Of a DNA stretch of 18,690 nt, positions 14,624-18,690 are shown in pieces; position 1 is the first letter of the stretch, and every line of letters begins with the position of its first letter. Below the pieces are notes generated by a model, which did not search any database, was not told the DNA's origin, and saw only the letters and a program-made list of their open reading frames with translations. The stretch lies in NCBI GenBank assembly GCA_046728075.1, contig JBKPDV010000292.1:1-18690 (forward strand), read 5' to 3'. The DNA is from JBKPDV01 sp046728075. Lineage in GTDB: Bacteria > Acidobacteriota > Thermoanaerobaculia > UBA5066 > Gp7-AA6. A program made the position numbers and the translations under genes.

Positions 14624-15718
14624 CTACGTCACCCTGCCCCGCGCGGCGACGGTCCAGACTTCCTCGACGCGGCCCTTTCGGACGGCGTACACCCGGTCGT
14701 GCAGGTTCGAGACGACACAGGTATGGTTGGGCAGGACCGAAACGCGCTCGCCGACGCGAAAGCTCTCGCCGGCCGCCACGTCGACGACGCCGTGCTCCTC
14801 GGAGAGGCGCGCAATGCGGCTCTTCTTTCCGAGCACGAAGCCGTGCCCACCCGCGCTTGGGCGCAATCCGTCGGAAGAGAGCGTCTTCGAGCCCGCGTCG
14901 AGCACGGCGCGCTCCGGGGCCGGGACGGAGACGACGGTCGCGAGGACCGTCATCGCGCAGTCTTCGAGCGCACACACGCCGAGGTTGACCTGCGAGGCGT
15001 CGTTGTAGACGTAGTTCCCGGGCCGGCACTCCGTCACCCCGGCGATTCTCATCGCATGGGGCGCCGTCGGAGTCGAGCCGACCGAGACTTCGCGAATCGG
15101 AAGTCCCGCCTGGCGCAACTCTGCGGCGACGCGCGCCACTGTCTCTCCTTCATGCCGGCCGACGGCCGCCACAGCGTCGTGCGTCTCGGCGTGGTACGCC
15201 TGACCGGCGTGCGTGAAGACGCCCGCGAGCTCGACGCCGGGAAGCTCGGCAATTCGGGCGGCAACCTCCAGAGCGCGCGAAGGCTCGACGCCGACGCGAT
15301 GAAGGCCGCTGTCGATCTTGAGCAGGAGTCGGATCTTTCGTCCGGCCGACGCGAAGATCTCGGAAAGCGTTCGGGCGCCCTCGGCGCTGTCGGCCCCCAC
15401 GGAAAGATTCACGCGGTCGGAAAGCGCGAGGAGCCGTTTGCCCTTGTCCGCGCCGACGATCGGGTACGCCAGGAAGATGTCGGTAAAACCGGCCTCGGCG
15501 AAGACCTCCGCCTCGCCGGTCTTGGCGAGCGAAAGGCCCGACGCGCCCGCCGCGAGCTGCATCCGTCCGACCTCCGGCAGCTTGTGCGTCTTGGCGTGAG
15601 GCCGGAGCTTCACGCCCGCCTCCCTCGCGCGCTCCGCCTGCCGGGCAATGTTCGCCGCGAGAATGTCCAGGTCGATCAGGACGGCCGGGGTCTCCAAGTC
15701 CTCGATAGAGGTCACCAC
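14624..15718 (-). CDS. PLP-dependent D-threonine aldolase / D-serine dehydratase-like enzyme
   Basis: The product has 364 residues with the alanine-racemase-type barrel (about 10-245) and the C-terminal DSD domain (about 260-355). RPHAKTHK at 39-46 carries the PLP lysine, K43, of the D-threonine aldolase/DSD1 family. LLKIDSGLHRVGV (132-144) and THAGQAYH (169-176) are further PLP-barrel blocks. The C-terminal domain has DAGSKTLSSD (274-283) and PNHTC (330-334); its His331 and Cys333 match the metal-binding pair of eukaryotic-type D-serine dehydratases. It should act on a D-beta-hydroxy amino acid, either splitting it to glycine plus an aldehyde or deaminating it; the two cannot be separated by eye. 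The start is the first of two tandem GTG codons. It lies downstream of aguBA across a hairpin spacer. Confidence 0.88.
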   Translation of the reverse strand: MVTSIEDLETPAVLIDLDILAANIARQAERAREAGVKLRPHAKTHKLPEVGRMQLAAGASGLSLAKTGEAEVFAEAGFTDIFLAYPIVGADKGKRLLALSDRVNLSVGADSAEGARTLSEIFASAGRKIRLLLKIDSGLHRVGVEPSRALEVAARIAELPGVELAGVFTHAGQAYHAETHDAVAAVGRHEGETVARVAAELRQAGLPIREVSVGSTPTAPHAMRIAGVTECRPGNYVYNDASQVNLGVCALEDCAMTVLATVVSVPAPERAVLDAGSKTLSSDGLRPSAGGHGFVLGKKSRIARLSEEHGVVDVAAGESFRVGERVSVLPNHTCVVSNLHDRVYAVRKGRVEEVWTVAARGRVT

Positions 15719-15739
15719 GCTTTTTCCATTATCTGCGCC

Positions 15740-15828
15740 AAGTTCTCAGTTCACAGTTTTCAGTTATCAGTCTCGAGACCGCCGGGCGTATCGGAAACTG
15801 AAAACTGAAAACTGAAGACTGAAAACTT
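15740..15828. repeat. Heptad-repeat inverted repeat (35-base arms)
   Basis: The left arm (15740-15774) has CAGTTCA, CAGTTTT, CAGTTAT, CAGTCTC. The right arm (15794-15828) is its reverse complement with about five mismatches, seen as ACTGAAA repeats. Both arms have a seven-base period and surround a 19-base GC-rich loop. It fills most of the aguA-aldolase spacer. On transcription it would fold into a long hairpin. Confidence 0.8.
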
Positions 15829-15839
15829 GATTCTGAAAG

Positions 15840-16916
15840 CTACTTCTTTGGCTGTTGCCGCGTCAGGCAGTGAATCGTACCGAGTCCCCAGACGAGATCG
15901 ACCGCGTGAATCCCGACGACGGGCCGGTCCCGGATGAAGTCGGAGAGGATCCCGAGGGCCAGCCGGTCCTTCGGGTCGTTGAACGTGGGGACGAGGACCG
16001 CCGCGTTGGCGATATAGAAGTTGGCGTAGGAAGCAGGCAGTCGCCGGCCCTCGAAGAAGAGGGGAGAAGGCATCGGCAGGTCGACGACGACGAGCCTCGA
16101 GCCGTCTTCGAGTCTCGCGCCCAGCAGCCGGTCTCGATTCTCTTCGAGCGGTCGATAATTCGCGTCCCTCGAGTTTGTTTCCCGGCAGACCACCACCGTC
16201 TGACGGTCGACGAAGCGGCAGAGGTCGTCCACGTGTCCGTGGGTGTCGTCGCCGACGATGCCTCGCGAGAGCCAGAGAACATTCCGGGCGCCGAAAAAAT
16301 CGGCGAAGACCCGCTCGTAGTCCGCCCGCGAGAAACCGGGATTGCGAACCTGAACTTCCGGATCGAGAAGGCACTCCTCGGTCGTCACCAGCGTGCCCGT
16401 TCCATTGACGTCGATCGCTCCTCCCTCCAGAACGATCTCGCGGCCCGCGGCGGTTGCGGCAATCGACGGGAACCCGAGCGCGCGGGCCAGCCTGCCGGTG
16501 ACGCGGGCGTCTTTGCGAAAGTCCGGGTAGCGGGCCCATCCGTTGAAGCCGAAGCGGATGACCGTGACCTCGGACTTGCGCCGCGTCCGCCGCACGAAGG
16601 TCGGTCCCGCGTCGCGCGTCCAGCCCCGGTCGGTCGGCACGCGAAAGAACTCGACGGCCGAAGGTTCCACTCCCACGCGTTCGAGCACTCGCCGAGCGCT
16701 CTTCTCGTGAGCCGCCGATTCGACGAGGGCTCGCACGGTCTCCCCCGGCGCGAGACGCCGGACGATCTCTCCGTAGACCCACGGGATCGCGGCGAACTTA
16801 CCGGGCCAGTCGGTCTTGTTGTGGGGCCAGCCGATCCAGGTCGCCTCGTGCGGCTCCCATTCGGCGGGCAGGCGGAAGCCGCGCCCGGAAGGCGCCGTCA
16901 CGTTTTTTTCGACCAC
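15840..16916 (-). CDS. aguA: Agmatine deiminase
   Basis: The product has 358 residues, a normal length for the PPAD-related agmatine deiminase family. It hydrolyses agmatine to N-carbamoylputrescine and ammonia. Motifs are in place: EPHEATWIGWPHN near the N-terminus (21-33), RDAGP (101-105; Asp102), LEGGAIDVNGTG (163-174; Glu164), the HGHVDD block (226-231; His228) and the catalytic Cys350 in GTIHCLT. The enzyme is cytosolic. It overlaps the end of aguB: GTG at 16916 gives 19 bases of overlap and has GAGG four bases upstream; GTG at 16901 would give a GTGA four-base overlap, so the start is not settled. Together with aguB it completes the agmatine-to-putrescine route; the arginine decarboxylase that supplies agmatine is not in this window. 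Confidence 0.92.
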   Translation of the reverse strand: MVEKNVTAPSGRGFRLPAEWEPHEATWIGWPHNKTDWPGKFAAIPWVYGEIVRRLAPGETVRALVESAAHEKSARRVLERVGVEPSAVEFFRVPTDRGWTRDAGPTFVRRTRRKSEVTVIRFGFNGWARYPDFRKDARVTGRLARALGFPSIAATAAGREIVLEGGAIDVNGTGTLVTTEECLLDPEVQVRNPGFSRADYERVFADFFGARNVLWLSRGIVGDDTHGHVDDLCRFVDRQTVVVCRETNSRDANYRPLEENRDRLLGARLEDGSRLVVVDLPMPSPLFFEGRRLPASYANFYIANAAVLVPTFNDPKDRLALGILSDFIRDRPVVGIHAVDLVWGLGTIHCLTRQQPKK

Positions 16917-17806
16917 GCGTCCTCGTCCAGGAACCTACGGCTGATCCCGGCATAAGCGTCGATGCGGCGGTCGCGCAGGAAAGGCCAGTTGCGCCGGACG
17001 TCCTCGATCCGGGCGTGGTCGATCTCGGCGATCAGGATCTCTTCCCTATCGACGGTTCCTTCGGCCACGAGGACACCCTGCGGATCGGCGACAAAGGAGC
17101 TTCCCCAGAACTCGATGCCTGCCCCGCCGCCCTCCGGCTTCTCGTGGCCGACGCGGTTGACTGCGGCCACGTAGAGACCGTTGGCGATGGCGTGTCCCCG
17201 CTGGACGGTCATCCAGGCGTCCCGCTGGGCGGCCCCGTGCTCCGCCTTCTCGTGCGGATGCCATCCGATAGCGGTGGGATAGAAAAGGACCGAGGCGCCC
17301 GAAAGCGCGGCGAGGCGCGCCCCCTCCGGATACCACTGGTCCCAGCAGATGAGAGTCGAGATCTTTCCTTTTTGAGTGTCGAACGCGGGAAAGCCGAGGT
17401 CTCCCGGCGTGAAATAGAACTTCTCGTAGTAGGCCGGGTCGTCGGGGATGTGCATCTTTCGGTAGAGACCGAGAACTTTTCCGTCCGCGTCGATCACGGC
17501 GGCGCTGTTGTGGTAGAGCCCGGCCGCCCGCCGCTCGAAGATGGGCGCGACGACGGCCACACCCGCCTTGCGGGCCGCCTCCGAAAGGGCCCGTGTGGTA
17601 GGGCCGGGGACAGGCTCGGCCAGATCGAATGTCGCCGGGTCCTCGCGCTGGCAGAAGTACTGGGAGCGGAAGAGCTCCGGCAGGCAGACGACATCCGCTC
17701 CCTTCCGGGCGGCTTCTTCGACGCGGTCGACTGCCTTGCCGAGATTCGCCTCGGAATCCGCCGAGCAGGACATCTGCACGAGCGCAATGCGGAAGTTCTT
17801 GGACAT
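16898..17806 (-). CDS. aguB: N-carbamoylputrescine amidase
   Basis: The product has 302 residues of the nitrilase superfamily. The Glu-Lys-Cys triad is visible: Glu44 in LPELF, Lys117 in YRKMHIPDD and Cys154 in ICWDQWYPE. The spelling CWDQWYPE and the segment DDPAYYEKFYFTPGD (122-136) are characteristic of N-carbamoylputrescine amidases. It turns N-carbamoylputrescine into putrescine, CO2 and ammonia, directly after aguA's reaction, and the two genes overlap. The start is the ATG at 17806. No Shine-Dalgarno precedes it: the 17 bases before it are pyrimidine-rich, and a weak promoter ends about eight bases upstream, which would fit leaderless initiation. Confidence 0.94.
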   Translation of the reverse strand: MSKNFRIALVQMSCSADSEANLGKAVDRVEEAARKGADVVCLPELFRSQYFCQREDPATFDLAEPVPGPTTRALSEAARKAGVAVVAPIFERRAAGLYHNSAAVIDADGKVLGLYRKMHIPDDPAYYEKFYFTPGDLGFPAFDTQKGKISTLICWDQWYPEGARLAALSGASVLFYPTAIGWHPHEKAEHGAAQRDAWMTVQRGHAIANGLYVAAVNRVGHEKPEGGGAGIEFWGSSFVADPQGVLVAEGTVDREEILIAEIDHARIEDVRRNWPFLRDRRIDAYAGISRRFLDEDAWSKKT

Positions 17807-17814
17807 CGCAGGGG

Positions 17815-17843
17815 AGACTACAGAACGGTCGACTGGTTCACAA
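17815..17843 (-). promoter_or_regulatory. Weak candidate promoter of the agu genes
   Basis: On the minus strand TTGTGA (17843-17838), a 17-base spacer and TAGTCT (17820-17815) resemble sigma-70 boxes, with 4/6 and 3/6 matches. The -10 ends eight bases before the aguB ATG, so a transcript would begin at or next to the start codon. The low match makes this tentative. Confidence 0.25.
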
Positions 17844-17868
17844 GACGCGGAACTGGGATCCCTTTCTC

Positions 17869-17906
17869 TGTCATTCCGAGGAGCGAAGCGACGAGGAATC
17901 TGCTCC
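17869..17906. repeat. Dispersed GAGCGAAGCGA-type intergenic repeat
   Basis: The sequence contains CATTCC, GAGGAGCGAAGCGACGAGG and AATCTGCTCC. Its three forward frames read FRGAKRRGICS, SEERSDEES and PRSEATRNLL. These peptide strings recur in mis-annotated short ORFs of many unrelated bacterial genomes, from general knowledge. The ends ATTCC and GGAAT form an inverted pair. Only one copy is visible in this window. Confidence 0.6.
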
Positions 17907-17945
17907 GGTCAGACCGCTCTCTTCCGGAACGGCAGCGAGAGCCGA

Positions 17946-17977
17946 AGCGCTCAGGTGGCAAGATAAGACTGAGCGCT
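17946..17977. repeat. Perfect 9-bp inverted repeat before the right-edge gene
   Basis: AGCGCTCAG (17946-17954) and CTGAGCGCT (17969-17977) pair perfectly around a 14-base loop. It lies 53 bases before the ATG at 18031, between the dispersed repeat and the gene. It could be an mRNA leader hairpin, a regulator site, or the end of a small mobile repeat. Confidence 0.5.
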
Positions 17978-18030
17978 AGCAAGCCGGAGTCGCGGCAAGC
18001 AGGGTAAGCAGAAGAGATGTCGTCTCGTCT

Positions 18031-18690
18031 ATGACTCAGGGTGATTTCGGGACTCGGGTCGCCCCCGATCCCTTCAGCGGTCCAGCGTGGATCGCAGCGC
18101 TGACTGCTGTGGTCCTGGTTCACTTCTTGTTCCACGCGCTCTTTGTTCCAGCCTACGAAGGGCCGGACGAGCCCTTTCACCTTGCCCGCGTAGCTGCGTT
18201 TCTGGGCCTCTCGACTCGAGATGCGTTCGTCGGAAACAAGATTCCTGGCTCCATAGACTCGGCCGTTCGAGCTCACCCCTGTACTGCCGGAAAGTATCGA
18301 ACTGCCGGATGTCACTCGCCCGGTCCTGAACCTGCATATTTCAACCTTTTGAGATCACGCCCGCCCGCCGAGACCGGGAAGGCGAGCATGAATCCCGAGG
18401 CAAACCAGCCACCGCTGTTCTATATGGTGGCGGCTCTCGCCTGCTGGCTGGTATCGCCGATCAATCGCCTAGATGATTCGCCCGACCTGCTGCTGCTTTT
18501 CGTCCGGCTATTCGCCGTTGGTCTGGTGGTGGTCGCGGTTAGCTGGCCCCTACGGAAGCTGACCTATTCGCGCTCGGCCAGGTTCGCGTTGCTTGGGCTT
18601 CTGGCGCTTCTCTTGCCAGGCGCGAGTGAGTCGCTCGCGCGAGCGGCGAACGACGCAGGCGTCTTTGTCTGGGCAGCCGCGTTAATGTGG
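18031..18690 (+). CDS. GT-C/DUF2142-like multispanning membrane protein, N-terminal fragment
   Basis: The frame is open from ATG 18031 to the right edge, giving 220 residues. A first membrane helix (about 18-38) is followed by FVPAYEGPDEPFHLARV (38-54), a loop with acidic residues and His, as in the first extracytoplasmic loop of GT-C glycosyltransferases and DUF2142 proteins. A longer soluble loop (55-125) ends in NQPPLFYMVAAL (125-136), also typical of these families. More helices follow (about 127-143, 152-172, 185-197, 207-220), with an Asn-Asp pair at 207-208. It may transfer sugars from a polyprenyl carrier, but no activity can be proved from the N-terminus. In its first 30 codons 11 end in A or T, against 5 in aguB, hinting at a different origin. 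No Shine-Dalgarno is seen; a TAG at 17977 blocks longer versions. Confidence 0.72.
   Translation, partial: MTQGDFGTRVAPDPFSGPAWIAALTAVVLVHFLFHALFVPAYEGPDEPFHLARVAAFLGLSTRDAFVGNKIPGSIDSAVRAHPCTAGKYRTAGCHSPGPEPAYFNLLRSRPPAETGKASMNPEANQPPLFYMVAALACWLVSPINRLDDSPDLLLLFVRLFAVGLVVVAVSWPLRKLTYSRSARFALLGLLALLLPGASESLARAANDAGVFVWAAALMW

Noticed and set aside
13601..15808. A 735-codon frame antisense to the acyltransferase and aldolase genes
   Set aside because: It spans two real genes and a spacer on the other strand, and reads as low-complexity antisense sequence.
17015..18007. A 330-codon frame antisense to aguB running into the dispersed repeat
   Set aside because: It is the shadow of aguB joined to a repeat peptide (PRSEATRNLL), so not a gene.

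Overview
This is a high-GC, gene-dense bacterial chromosomal segment with short intergenic gaps. It has no rRNA, tRNA, CRISPR array or transposase that I can recognise. The mix of genes and intergenic repeats resembles genomes of Acidobacteriota or similar soil and subsurface lineages: a secreted nuclease with lamin-tail and DUF11 domains, heptad-repeat spacers, and a dispersed repeat whose shadow reading frame reads SEERSDEES. The taxon is an inference, not something the sequence proves.

Layout. A TPR protein enters from the left edge (1-303, +). It is followed by a Bax inhibitor-1 family membrane protein (418-1152, +). Converging on that is an ABC exporter half-transporter (1162-3120, -). 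The exporter is divergent from an ArsR-like winged-helix regulator (3288-3911, +). Between the two lies an AT-rich 38-bp imperfect palindrome centred on CTAG at 3250-3287, which contains a near-consensus promoter and is probably the operator. This is the best regulatory find in the window.

A leftward block follows: a 1160-residue secreted nuclease (3928-7410), a class I methyltransferase (7535-8290), a GNAT acetyltransferase (8443-8889) and an NAD(P)-binding SDR/NmrA-like protein (8886-9557). The last two are coupled by an ATGA overlap. Divergent from this block are an ABC1/UbiB-type atypical kinase (9737-11416, +), a small four-helix membrane protein (11453-11821, +) and a DUF3419/BtaA-like aminocarboxypropyl transferase (11958-12884, +).

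A second leftward block runs from 17806 to 12888. It holds N-carbamoylputrescine amidase (aguB) and agmatine deiminase (aguA), which together convert agmatine to putrescine. Next come a D-threonine aldolase/D-serine dehydratase-like PLP enzyme and a membrane-anchored glycerolipid acyltransferase. Overlapping the acyltransferase stop by GTGA is a DUF2071-like gene that is truncated and frameshifted, so probably a pseudogene. At the right edge a GT-C/DUF2142-like multispanning membrane protein (18031 to the end, +) is cut by the window. Its third-codon-position composition is less GC-rich than that of its neighbours.

Non-coding structure. Intergenic spacers at 309-337, 8316-8453 and 15740-15828 carry degenerate repeats with a 7-bp period; the last forms a 35-bp-arm inverted repeat. 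A G-quadruplex motif lies just upstream of the acyltransferase start. A dispersed repeat (17869-17906) and a perfect 9-bp inverted repeat (17946-17977) fill the spacer before the last gene. No complete novel defence or mobile system was found.
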